Part shown: positions 1 through 5,190 of the stretch, piece after piece | How positions within the stretch are numbered: the first letter of the stretch is position 1 | How the letters are laid out: the number at the start of each line of letters is the position of its first letter | Assembly (NCBI GenBank): GCA_008086245.1 | Contig: VSIX01000112.1 | Location: 1 to 5,190, forward strand | Reading direction: 5' to 3' | DNA length: 5,190 nt | Origin: Candidatus Mcinerneyibacterium aminivorans | GTDB lineage: Bacteria > Macinerneyibacteriota > Macinerneyibacteria > Macinerneyibacteriales > Macinerneyibacteriaceae | The notes under the pieces: generated by a model | What the model saw: the letters and a program-made list of their open reading frames with translations, nothing else | Databases searched by the model: none | What the model was told of the DNA's origin: nothing | Program-made: the position numbers and the translations under genes

Positions 1-3
1 AAG

Positions 4-22
4 AAATCAGCGGAGCTGATTT
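4..22. repeat. Short palindrome, 8-bp arms and 3-nt loop
   Basis: AAATCAGC (4-11), loop GGA, GCTGATTT (15-22). It has the same build as the other palindromes of this window: an A-run, a TC/TT core, a 3-4 nt loop, then the mirror ending in a T-run. It could end a gene lying left of the window, since the arm ends in three T, but no coding sequence is visible there and the T-run is too short for a confident terminator. Confidence 0.55.
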
Positions 23-28
23 ATAATT

Positions 29-56
29 GCGAATTGCTAATGGCTAATGGCGAATT
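29..56. repeat. Heptamer tandem repeat, four units
   Basis: Four abutting 7-bp units fit the pattern GCKAATK: GCGAATT (29-35), GCTAATG (36-42), GCTAATG (43-49), GCGAATT (50-56). The inner two are identical and the outer two are identical. It lies directly left of the palindrome at 58-78. It is non-coding as far as can be seen. Short heptamer repeats of this kind can change copy number by replication slippage; whether this one varies is unknown. Confidence 0.7.
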
Positions 57-57
57 T

Positions 58-182
58 TAAAATCACTTCGTGATTTTAGTGACGGTAGTGTCAATAAAAG
101 TAATCCCAGGTAATGAGTGACGGATGTAATCTCAAAGAAGCCATACCAGGTGATGAGCCTGAAAAATCACTTTGTGATTTTT
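58..182. repeat. Palindrome-bounded repeat cassette upstream of cysQ
   Basis: The cassette is bounded by two near-identical palindromes: TAAAATCAC-TTC-GTGATTTTA (arms 58-66 and 70-78) and AAAAATCAC-TTT-GTGATTTTT (arms 162-170 and 174-182). Between them a unit recurs imperfectly with a period of about 38-40 bases: AGTGACGG at 78-85 and again at 116-123, CCAGGTAATGAG at 106-117 and CCAGGTGATGAG at 146-157. The same series of words occurs in inverted orientation at 3486-3589, so this is a dispersed repeat and not a local accident. No reading frame of note is present. It resembles a REP/BIME-like mosaic or a small non-autonomous element; no transposase is visible. Confidence 0.7.
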
Positions 183-223
183 AAATCAGCCTTTACACTT
201 TGATTGAAAGAAAAGATAACCGG

Positions 224-229
224 AAGGAG
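224..229 (+). promoter_or_regulatory. Ribosome binding site of cysQ
   Basis: AAGGAG ends 5 bases before the ATG at 235. It is a near-consensus Shine-Dalgarno and supports that start. Confidence 0.8.
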
Positions 230-234
230 CTTAA

Positions 235-1011
235 ATGAATTTGACTGATGAATTAAAAGTATGTAAAAATATTATCAAAAAAGCGGGTAAAAAAATACTT
301 GAGATTTATGAAACAGATTTTGATGTTGAGTACAAGGAAGATGACAGCCCGTTAACAAAAGCCGATAGAGTATCAAATGAAATAATTGTAAATGAATTAA
401 AAGAAAAATTCAAAGATTATGCAATTTTATCCGAGGAATCAAAGGATAATTTAGATAGGATGGATAATGATTGGTGCTGGATTATTGATCCACTTGATGG
501 AACGAAAGAATTTGTTAAAAAAAATGGAGAATTTACGGTTAATATAGCTTTGACCCATAAAAAGAAACCTATTTTTGGTCTTATATATGTCCCTACCGAG
601 GATAAATTATATTATGCTCAGAAATCAAAGGGAGCATATCTGGAAGACAAATCCGGAAAAATAAAAAAATTAAGTGTATCAGATAGAAAAGATAACCTGA
701 GGATTGTAATTAGTAGGTCCCATGCTTCAGAACAGGTTAAAAATTTGATTGACTGTAATGACTGCATCGAAGAGGTTAAGAGAGCCGGCAGCTCACTTAA
801 AGGCTGTTTGATAGCAGAAGGGAAGGCAGAAGTTTATTACAGATACAACCCTACAATGGAATGGGATACTGCAGCAATGCATGCAATAGTTGAAGAAGCA
901 GGCGGGGTATTTAGGAAATTAAATGATAAAGAGATGGAATATAACAGAAAAAACAATGTTAATAAAGATGGTTTTTATATATTAAACAGGAAGGATAATA
1001 AGCTTCATTAA
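235..1011 (+). CDS. cysQ: CysQ-type 3'(2'),5'-bisphosphate nucleotidase
   Basis: This enzyme of the inositol monophosphatase superfamily hydrolyses 3'-phosphoadenosine 5'-phosphate (PAP) to AMP in the cytoplasm, clearing the by-product of PAPS use in sulfate assimilation. The 258 residues are close to the usual family length and look complete. Visible motifs in order: D-S-P-L-T-K-A-D at 37-44; L-S-E-E around 65-68, with metal ligand E67; the hallmark W-I-I-D-P-L-D-G-T at 82-90, with D85 and D88 as metal ligands and followed by K-E-F-V as in CysQ; G-S-S-L-K at 185-189; and E-W-D-T-A-A at 209-214, with ligand D211, then E-E-A-G-G. The substrate-side stretch G-S-S-L-K...A-E-G-K-A-E-V-Y...P-T-M-E-W-D favours CysQ over a plain inositol monophosphatase. 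No signal peptide is seen. The permease genes follow on the same strand after 193 bases, which fits a sulfur-assimilation locus, but the hairpins in the gap leave co-transcription open. Confidence 0.93.
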   Translation: MNLTDELKVCKNIIKKAGKKILEIYETDFDVEYKEDDSPLTKADRVSNEIIVNELKEKFKDYAILSEESKDNLDRMDNDWCWIIDPLDGTKEFVKKNGEFTVNIALTHKKKPIFGLIYVPTEDKLYYAQKSKGAYLEDKSGKIKKLSVSDRKDNLRIVISRSHASEQVKNLIDCNDCIEEVKRAGSSLKGCLIAEGKAEVYYRYNPTMEWDTAAMHAIVEEAGGVFRKLNDKEMEYNRKNNVNKDGFYILNRKDNKLH

Positions 1012-1031
1012 AAAATCTCTAAAGAGATTTT
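1012..1031 (+). terminator. Hairpin directly after cysQ, possible weak terminator
   Basis: AAAATCTC (1012-1019), loop TAAA, GAGATTTT (1024-1031), starting right after the cysQ stop codon. Each arm has only two G/C bases and the four T belong to the stem, with AG after them, so it is a poor intrinsic terminator by the usual rules. It may equally be another member of the local palindrome family. Confidence 0.35.
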
Positions 1032-1067
1032 AGAAATTAGTATCAGTATTAGTATTAAAAAAATGTC

Positions 1068-1107
1068 ATTACTTCGTCAGATTTTTCAAAAAATCTGATG
1101 AAGTAAT
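1068..1107. repeat. Long inverted repeat, 19-bp arms
   Basis: The arms run 1068-1086 and 1089-1107 and pair at 18 of 19 positions, the remaining one being a G-T wobble (G1076 with T1099). Only CA lies between them, so the tip would open to a small loop. The outer part, ATTACTTCGT at 1068-1077, recurs exactly at 3027-3036. The inner part is AGATTTTT facing AAAAATCT, echoing the local AAAATC palindromes. On the minus strand the stem is followed after a few bases by seven T (from 1063 down to about 1057), so it could stop antisense transcription; no minus-strand gene is seen. Confidence 0.7.
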
Positions 1108-1114
1108 CTCAAGC

Positions 1115-1148
1115 CCTGCTTTGGTGGTTCATTTAAATGTTTTTCTTA
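1115..1148 (+). other. Leader block shared by both permease genes
   Basis: CCTGCTTTGG (1115-1124) is followed by an ATTTAAAT stretch and TTTTTCTT. The same order (CCTGCTTTGG, ATTAAAT, TTTTTTCTT) occurs at 3433-3466 ahead of the second permease. In both places a palindrome lies just upstream and an AAAAATCAC palindrome lies between the block and the start codon. Its role is unknown. It could be a remnant of the ancestral leader or part of the dispersed repeat. Confidence 0.5.
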
Positions 1149-1169
1149 TACTCATTCTTGTACTTATAC

Positions 1170-1192
1170 TAAAAATCACGCAGTGATTTTTA
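1170..1192. repeat. Palindrome abutting the first permease ribosome binding site
   Basis: TAAAAATCAC (1170-1179), loop GCA, GTGATTTTTA (1183-1192), a perfect 10-bp dyad. Its right arm ends where the Shine-Dalgarno begins and 12 bases before the GTG start. As RNA it would be an A/U-rich stem placed against the ribosome landing site; as DNA it could be an operator. Its twin sits in the same place before the second permease. Confidence 0.75.
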
Positions 1193-1200
1193 AAGGAGGT
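1192..1200 (+). promoter_or_regulatory. Ribosome binding site fixing the GTG start
   Basis: AAAGGAGGT is a full-strength Shine-Dalgarno ending 4 bases before GTG at 1205. The codon just upstream in frame (1202-1204) is TAA, so the protein cannot begin earlier. The first in-frame ATG (1247) has no such site and would remove most of the first membrane segment. Confidence 0.85.
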
Positions 1201-1204
1201 ATAA

Positions 1205-2974
1205 GTGACCGTTGAAATTGCACTTACACTTACCGTTATAATTGCCATGATGTATGTTTTAATAACCGAGAAAATGGAACCGGTTATTGTCTTTTTTATT
1301 GCTGTTAATATTTTTCTCGTTACTGGTATTATCTCTGTTAATGAAGCTGTAGCGGGATTTTCGAATAAAGCCGTTTTGACAATTGCAGTAATATTTGTTA
1401 TTACTGCAGCTGCAAGAAACAGCGGAGCACTGGATTACCTAGTATCTTTTATGCTAAAGAGAAAGCAAAGCCACAAATCCCAGATATTCAGGCTATTTTT
1501 ACCAACTACAGTACTATCCGGATTTATAAATAACACCCCTGTAGTTGCTACTATTGCTTCAATTTTTACTGAATGGGGAAGAAAACACAATATTACTTTA
1601 AGTAAATATTTGATTCCACTGTCTTATGCCGGAATATTCGGTGGGATATGTACATTAATTGGGACTTCTACTAATTTGGTCGTTAGTGGTTTGCTTGAAC
1701 AGTTTGGTTATGAATCCTTTTCAATGTTTCAGATTACTCCTTATGGATTACCTCTGGCTATAATCGGAATGATTTATATATATTTTTTTAGTGGATATTT
1801 ACTTCCTGAAAGAGAATCTTCCTATGATAGAATGGAAGCAGAGCATCAGGAATATATTCTTGAAATGTATGTTAAAGAGGGAAGCGAAATAGCCGGAAAA
1901 ACAATTGAAGAAGCTGAATTGAGAAATTTACAGGGGGTTTATCTTTTAGGAATAATAAGGGAAGATGAAGCTATAACGCCGGTTAATACTTCCAACATGA
2001 TTCTTGAAAAAGATACACTAATATTTGGCGGTGAAATTGATAGAATAGATGATTTATTAGAAATTGAAGGTCTGGAAATTAGACCGGAATCCCATAAATA
2101 TTTTGATGCTGTAAAAAGGGGAGAAGCTTCCTTTCATGAAGCAGTAATATCCCTTAATTCTCCTCTTATAGATAAAACCCCAAAAGAGGTAGGGTTCAGA
2201 CAGAAATACAATGCAGTTATCCTGGCGGTAAGCAGGCAGGGAGAAAGAGTTGTAAAAAAAATAGGGGATATAAAATTCAAGCCCGGTGATATTTTGTTAT
2301 TAATAGCGGATCCAGAATTCCACAAGCAATGGGAAAGAGGAAGAGATTTTTTTCAGATAGCAAAAAAAGACAATAAAATTAGATTAAAAAGAGGAAATTC
2401 GATATTTGTAGGATTGCTTTTTTTAACAATGGTTGTTCTTGCAGCACTAAATATAAAACCTCTATTGTTTTTGGGATCTGTTACTATGTCTATAATTGTA
2501 CTTACTGGTATTGTTACATTAAATGAAATTAAAGAAGCAGTAGATCTAAAAATATTAATAATGATAGCTCTTGCTTTTGGTGTTGGTAAAGCCATAGAAA
2601 ATTCAGGTACTGCGGATTTTCTTGCCGAAAAAATATACGGGGTCGTGGATACGCTACCGCTATTTTGGATTATGGTCTTAATGTATCTTTTTGTAATGGT
2701 AATGACCGAAATAGTAACCAATAATTCTGCAGCAGTTATTACAATACCGATAGCTTTGAAAATTGCAAAGTTAGCCAGTGTTGAACCTCATTCTATGGCC
2801 ATTCTTGTGGCAATTGCAGCTTCGGCGGCATTTTTAACCCCGATAGGGTATCAGACAAATTTAATTGTTTATGGACTTGGAGATTACAGGTTTTCAGATT
2901 TCTTCAAAGTGGGATTACCTTTATCTATAACCTTTATGTTTGTTACGGCGGGAATGCTTACTTATTTTGGTTAA
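1205..2974 (+). CDS. SLC13/DASS-family (SAC1-like) permease with two RCK_C domains
   Basis: This is an inner-membrane secondary transporter of the SLC13/CitMHS group, 589 residues, starting at GTG. Layout: hydrophobic segments near 4-22, 26-46 and 53-70; a re-entrant region with N-N-T-P-V-V-A (109-115); G-T-S-T-N (153-157); a further segment at about 180-200. A soluble middle part follows (about 205-392) with two TrkA-C/RCK_C-like domains, roughly 214-295 and 308-380. The second membrane half mirrors the first: T-N-N-S-A-A (505-510) and T-P-I-G-Y-Q-T-N (545-552), the inverted-repeat counterparts of the first-half motifs. These Ser/Asn/Thr loops are where the family binds Na+ and the anion. 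RCK_C domains usually bind small ligands and may gate the carrier. Sulfate is the likely substrate, judged from cysQ next door and from known SAC1-like transporters beside sulfate-assimilation genes. Other oxyanions or dicarboxylates cannot be excluded. A close paralogue follows at 3608. Confidence 0.9.
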   Translation: MTVEIALTLTVIIAMMYVLITEKMEPVIVFFIAVNIFLVTGIISVNEAVAGFSNKAVLTIAVIFVITAAARNSGALDYLVSFMLKRKQSHKSQIFRLFLPTTVLSGFINNTPVVATIASIFTEWGRKHNITLSKYLIPLSYAGIFGGICTLIGTSTNLVVSGLLEQFGYESFSMFQITPYGLPLAIIGMIYIYFFSGYLLPERESSYDRMEAEHQEYILEMYVKEGSEIAGKTIEEAELRNLQGVYLLGIIREDEAITPVNTSNMILEKDTLIFGGEIDRIDDLLEIEGLEIRPESHKYFDAVKRGEASFHEAVISLNSPLIDKTPKEVGFRQKYNAVILAVSRQGERVVKKIGDIKFKPGDILLLIADPEFHKQWERGRDFFQIAKKDNKIRLKRGNSIFVGLLFLTMVVLAALNIKPLLFLGSVTMSIIVLTGIVTLNEIKEAVDLKILIMIALAFGVGKAIENSGTADFLAEKIYGVVDTLPLFWIMVLMYLFVMVMTEIVTNNSAAVITIPIALKIAKLASVEPHSMAILVAIAASAAFLTPIGYQTNLIVYGLGDYRFSDFFKVGLPLSITFMFVTAGMLTYFG

Positions 2975-3022
2975 AAAACAGATTTTTGATTCTAAAAATT
3001 TCCGAAAGGGATATTTATTGCT

Positions 3023-3156
3023 GTGATTACTTCGTTTACTCACAATGACGATTCTCCGTGTTATGTTATCCGTAATCTGAATTTTGTTAGCTGAATATTA
3101 AAAGTAATACAGAAAACAGTAAAGGTCATTACGAGGAAGCAAGCCTGACGGCGATT
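3023..3156. repeat. Two facing copies of a degenerate dispersed repeat
   Basis: The left copy at 3023-3050 begins GTGATTACTTCGT and ends CAATGACG; the right copy at 3125-3156 begins GTCATTACGAGGAAGC and ends GCGATT. Read on the opposite strand, the left copy gives GTCATTGTGAG, matching the start of the right copy. Both resemble the widespread intergenic repeat of the form GTCATTGCGAGGA...GAAGCAATC found in many bacterial genomes. The 74 bases between them show no gene. Both copies are clearly decayed. ATTACTTCGT is also shared with the hairpin at 1068-1107. Confidence 0.5.
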
Positions 3157-3161
3157 GACGA

Positions 3162-3205
3162 TTTAGGATTTTCAATTGTCGATTATAAAAAATAATAATC
3201 CTAAA
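3162..3205. repeat. Inverted repeat, 9-bp arms with 26-base loop
   Basis: TTTAGGATT (3162-3170) pairs with AATCCTAAA (3197-3205). The enclosed bases are A/T-rich. It is too loose and too AT-rich to be called a terminator with confidence, although it lies downstream of the first permease and is the nearest sizeable stem there. Confidence 0.4.
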
Positions 3206-3260
3206 AGAATAAGATTTAAATACTTTTAAATGTTTTTTCGAACACGAACTACGAACAACA

Positions 3261-3280
3261 AAAATTGCGATAGCAATTTT
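3261..3280. repeat. AAAATTGC palindrome, first copy
   Basis: AAAATTGC (3261-3268), loop GATA, GCAATTTT (3273-3280). It has the same stem as the palindrome at 3411-3430 and differs only in the loop. It follows directly after the CGAAC-rich stretch. Confidence 0.65.
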
Positions 3281-3410
3281 AAAATCTTCAAAGGGATAAC
3301 ATTCAAACTTTTAAGTTGTACATTGCTTATTAGATTGTTTTTATTTTTTTTTTCTTCAGAGGTATTACATTCAAGCTTTGTGCTCTGTGCGTTGTTCCGA
3401 TGTGCATTGA

Positions 3411-3430
3411 AAAATTGCGGCAGCAATTTT
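3411..3430. repeat. AAAATTGC palindrome, second copy
   Basis: AAAATTGC (3411-3418), loop GGCA, GCAATTTT (3423-3430). It sits two bases before the CCTGCTTTGG block, a place held in the first permease leader by the long hairpin at 1068-1107. Confidence 0.65.
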
Positions 3431-3432
3431 AT

Positions 3433-3466
3433 CCTGCTTTGGGATTACCCATTAAATTTTTTCTTC
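3433..3466 (+). other. Leader block of the second permease
   Basis: CCTGCTTTGG (3433-3442), then ATTAAAT and TTTTTTCTT, in the same order as at 1115-1148. From the end of the decamer to the palindrome before the start codon there are 126 bases here against 46 in the first leader (taking 9-bp arms at 1171 and 3569). The difference of 80 is twice the local 40-bp repeat period. Confidence 0.5.
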
Positions 3467-3485
3467 AGCGGATTAACATGCAAAA

Positions 3486-3589
3486 CTCATTACATGGAAT
3501 TACTACTAAGGTCTTACATCCGTCACGCATTACTTGGATGTACTTCGAAGAGATATCTTCCGTCACTAAAAAATCACGAAGTGATTTTT
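3486..3589 (-). repeat. Inverted copy of the cysQ-upstream repeat cassette
   Basis: Read on the minus strand from 3589, this gives the palindrome AAAAATCAC-TTC-GTGATTTTT, then AGTGACGG (3567-3560), CCAAGTAATGCGTGACGG and ATGTAA (3537-3514), and CCATGTAATGAG (3497-3486). This is the same order of words as 58-157. Here the period is exactly 40: CCGTCAC recurs at 3520 and 3560, and the CATTAC-TGG word at 3488 and 3528. The filler between the shared words has diverged freely. The palindrome end abuts the leader of the second permease. Confidence 0.7.
3569..3589. repeat. Palindrome abutting the second permease ribosome binding site
   Basis: AAAAATCAC (3569-3577), loop GAA, GTGATTTTT (3581-3589). 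The stem is the same as at 1171-1191. The loop GAA is the reverse complement of the TTC loop at 58-78, in line with the inverted orientation of the surrounding repeat. It ends 18 bases before the TTG start. Confidence 0.75.
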
Positions 3590-3596
3590 AAAATAA

Positions 3597-3603
3597 AGGG
3601 AGG
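3597..3603 (+). promoter_or_regulatory. Ribosome binding site fixing the TTG start
   Basis: AAGGGAGG covers about 3596-3603 and ends 4 bases before TTG at 3608. The frame is open further upstream (a GTG at 3581), but that codon lies inside the palindrome and has no Shine-Dalgarno. The TTG also aligns exactly with the GTG of the first permease. Confidence 0.75.
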
Positions 3604-3607
3604 AATT

Positions 3608-5190
3608 TTGTCTTTTGAAATAATTCTAACACTTGTTGTTGTAGTTGTTATGATGGTTCTTTTAATGCTGGAAAAATTTGATCCATTGATTGTATTTTTT
3701 CTTGCAGTTACAGTGTTTCTGACTGCTGATATAATTACTACCGAGGAAGCGGTGGCAGGATTTGCCAACAAGGGTGTGCTTACTATTGCAATGATATTTA
3801 TAATAACTGCTGCTGCGAGAAACAGCGGATCGCTTGACTTTCTTGCATCCAGCATCCTGAAAATAAAGAATCAAAATAACCCCCATATGTTAAGATTATT
3901 TTTACCGACCACACTTCTTTCAGCATTTGTAAACAATACGCCCGTTGTTGCAACCATTGCCTCCTTTTTTACAGAGTGGGGGAGAGAAAACAAGGTAGTA
4001 TTGAGTAAATACCTTATTCCAATTTCTTTTGCCGGAATATTTGGTGGAATTTGTACACTTATTGGAACTTCTACCAATCTTGTTGTAAGCGGACTGCTTG
4101 AGCAGTTTGGTTATCAACCTCTGGGGATGTTTGAATTAACTCCTATAGGGCTTCCACTGGCAATAATTGGAATAATATATCTGTATTTTTTCAGCCGCTA
4201 TTTTTTACCGGAAAGAGAATCTTCCTATGAAAAGATGGGAAAAGAATACAAGGAATATCTTCTTGAAATGTATGTAAAGGATGATAGCGAACTCATAGGA
4301 AAAAGAATTGAAGATGCAGAGTTGAGAAACCTAAAAGGTGTATATTTAACGGGGATCATAAGGGAAAATGAGATTATATCGCCCGTGAAACCTTCAAATG
4401 TAATAGTAGCAGGTGATATCCTTACTTTTGCCGGAAAAATTGATACAATCGATGATTTACTTGAAATTAAAGGTCTTGAAATAAGACCAGAATCGCATGA
4501 ATATTTTGACCTTCTATCCAAAGGAAAAGCTTCCTTTTTTGAAGCGGTAGTATCATTAAATTCTCCTCTTGTTGATAAAACTCCAAAGGAAATAAATTTC
4601 AGACATCAGTACAATGCAGTAATATTAGCCGTAAACAGACAGGGGGAAAGAATTGTTGAGAAAATTGGAAATATAAGATTTAAACCCGGAGATACACTTT
4701 TTATCATTGCGGATGAAGATTTCAGCAAACAGTGGGAAAGGGGAAATGATTTCTTTTATACCACAAAAAAAGAGGGAAAAATCAAACCGGACAAGAAGAG
4801 TTCCTTTATTGTTGGAGCTGTATTTATTGCCATGATTTTGCTGGCAGCATTGAATATCAAGTCTCTATTATTTATGGGCTTTATCGGAGTATCGGTAATA
4901 ATATTATCGAAATCTTTTTCCTTAAATAAATTAAAATCAGCGATTGATTTAAAGATTCTTGTGATGATTGCTCTTGCCTTTGGGGTGGGTAGGGCAATAG
5001 AAAATTCAGGTACTGCACATTTTATAGCAAGCAATATTTACAGCATGGTTGATTCTTTTCCTCCTTTTATAATAATGATTATAATTTATTTTATAGTAAT
5101 GATTATTACCGAAGTTGTAACCAATAATTCGGCAGCCATAATAATGCTGCCTATAGCATTAAGGGTGGGGAATTTAGCAGGAATTGCCCC
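3608..5190 (+). CDS. Second SLC13/DASS-family permease with RCK_C domains, 3' end outside window
   Basis: This is a paralogue of the permease at 1205, open from TTG at 3608 to the window edge: 527 complete codons, with about 62 residues expected beyond. I translated it line by line and found no stop or frame break. It aligns with the first copy residue for residue with no gap. Shared motifs: N-N-T-P-V-V-A (109-115), G-T-S-T-N (153-157), P-E-R-E-S-S-Y (201-207), two RCK_C-like domains (about 214-380) and T-N-N-S-A-A (505-510). The final T-P-I-G-Y-Q-T-N motif would lie outside. Identity is about 65% by hand count: highest around 141-160 (19/20) and 281-300 (18/20), lowest at 81-100, 261-280, 381-400 and 421-440 (8-9 of 20). 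Conserved transport loops with changing linkers suggest a working carrier, perhaps with another affinity, substrate or regulation. The evidence for sulfate is contextual, as for its neighbour. Confidence 0.9.
   Translation, partial: MSFEIILTLVVVVVMMVLLMLEKFDPLIVFFLAVTVFLTADIITTEEAVAGFANKGVLTIAMIFIITAAARNSGSLDFLASSILKIKNQNNPHMLRLFLPTTLLSAFVNNTPVVATIASFFTEWGRENKVVLSKYLIPISFAGIFGGICTLIGTSTNLVVSGLLEQFGYQPLGMFELTPIGLPLAIIGIIYLYFFSRYFLPERESSYEKMGKEYKEYLLEMYVKDDSELIGKRIEDAELRNLKGVYLTGIIRENEIISPVKPSNVIVAGDILTFAGKIDTIDDLLEIKGLEIRPESHEYFDLLSKGKASFFEAVVSLNSPLVDKTPKEINFRHQYNAVILAVNRQGERIVEKIGNIRFKPGDTLFIIADEDFSKQWERGNDFFYTTKKEGKIKPDKKSSFIVGAVFIAMILLAALNIKSLLFMGFIGVSVIILSKSFSLNKLKSAIDLKILVMIALAFGVGRAIENSGTAHFIASNIYSMVDSFPPFIIMIIIYFIVMIITEVVTNNSAAIIMLPIALRVGNLAGIA

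Larger units (their letters stand above)
3285..3488 (+). repeat. Three diverged direct repeats of a 26-base word
   Basis: Copies begin at 3285 (TCTTCAAAGGGATAACATTC...), 3353 (TCTTCAGAGGTATTACATTC...) and 3462 (TCTTCAGCGGATTAACATGC...). The first two match at 22 of 26 bases by eye; the third is more diverged. They are 68 and 109 bases apart, so they are dispersed and not tandem. No function is recognised. Confidence 0.5.
2975..3607. other. Repeat-rich intergenic region, no credible gene
   Basis: These 633 bases separate the two permeases. I see no protein-coding frame with a ribosome binding site or a recognisable product, no tRNA, and no convincing terminator after the first permease (2975-3000 is A/T-rich but has no GC stem). 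From left to right it holds two inverted copies of a degenerate dispersed repeat (3023-3050, 3125-3156), a 9-bp inverted repeat (3162-3205), three CGAAC words spaced 6-7 bases apart (3239-3256), two AAAATTGC palindromes, three direct copies of a TCTTCA-led word, the leader block, the inverted 40-bp-period repeat and the palindrome next to the start of the second permease. Confidence 0.75.

Noticed and set aside
78-157. CRISPR-like array with about 40-base period
   Set aside because: Only two or three imperfect units, with variation inside the repeat words, and no cas genes. The inverted copy at 3486-3567 has the same dispersed-repeat character.
192-220. TTTACA, 17 bases, GATAAC as a sigma-70-like promoter for cysQ
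   Set aside because: The predicted transcript start near 227 would fall within the Shine-Dalgarno (224-229), so the mRNA would lack a full ribosome binding site.
1147-1170. Two TATACT words (1147-1152 and 1165-1170) as -10 boxes for the first permease
   Set aside because: No acceptable -35 hexamer lies 16-18 bases upstream of either. They are better seen as a small 18-base-spaced direct repeat of CTTATACT.
2134-2721. Two minus-strand open frames within the first permease
   Set aside because: They are antisense shadows of a gene with clear family motifs; similar shadows appear over the second permease.
2975-3020. Intrinsic terminator after the first permease
   Set aside because: The stretch is A/T-rich with no GC-bearing stem followed by a T-run; the small TTTCC/GGGA pairing is too short.
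3226-3426. 66-codon open frame on the minus strand
   Set aside because: It runs through the palindromes and direct repeats, has no Shine-Dalgarno and has a low-complexity, lysine/asparagine-rich product.
3400-3591. 63-codon open frame on the plus strand
   Set aside because: It consists of translated repeats and ends in the palindrome at 3569-3589; no ribosome binding site and no recognisable product.

Overview
The window is AT-rich DNA, mostly in coding stretches on the + strand, separated by long intergenic regions packed with small palindromes and diverged repeats. It looks like a bacterial chromosome. Base composition and repeat style suggest an AT-rich, possibly anaerobic or marine Gram-negative lineage; Deferribacterota such as Flexistipes come to mind, but that is an impression and not shown by any marker gene here.

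Layout: (1) 1-234 has no gene. It holds a 7-bp tandem repeat and a palindrome-bounded repeat cassette. (2) 235-1011 is a CysQ-type 3'(2'),5'-bisphosphate nucleotidase. (3) 1012-1204 is a gap with three hairpins. (4) 1205-2974 is a complete 589-residue SLC13-type (SAC1-like) permease with a central pair of TrkA-C/RCK_C domains, starting at GTG. (5) 2975-3607 is 633 bases without a credible gene, rich in repeats. (6) 3608-5190 is a second permease of the same family, starting at TTG and cut by the window end after 527 codons. An ATG-based ORF search would miss or shorten it.

The two permeases align without any gap over all 527 visible residues, at a constant offset of 2403 bases. I count about 343 identities by hand (roughly 65%), so they are an old tandem duplication. 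Their leaders also match: a palindrome, a CCTGCTTTGG block, a T-rich stretch, a second palindrome AAAAATCAC-NNN-GTGATTTTT, then a strong Shine-Dalgarno and a non-ATG start. The second leader is longer by 80 bases between the shared landmarks, which is twice the 40-bp period of the repeat found there.

Working together: CysQ removes the PAP made when PAPS is used in sulfate assimilation, and SAC1-like SLC13 permeases are often found beside sulfate-assimilation genes. The simplest reading is a sulfate (or related oxyanion) uptake and assimilation locus. The substrate is inferred from context only. No wholly new system is proven; the most unusual material is the family of short palindromes and its mosaic spacers around the gene starts.
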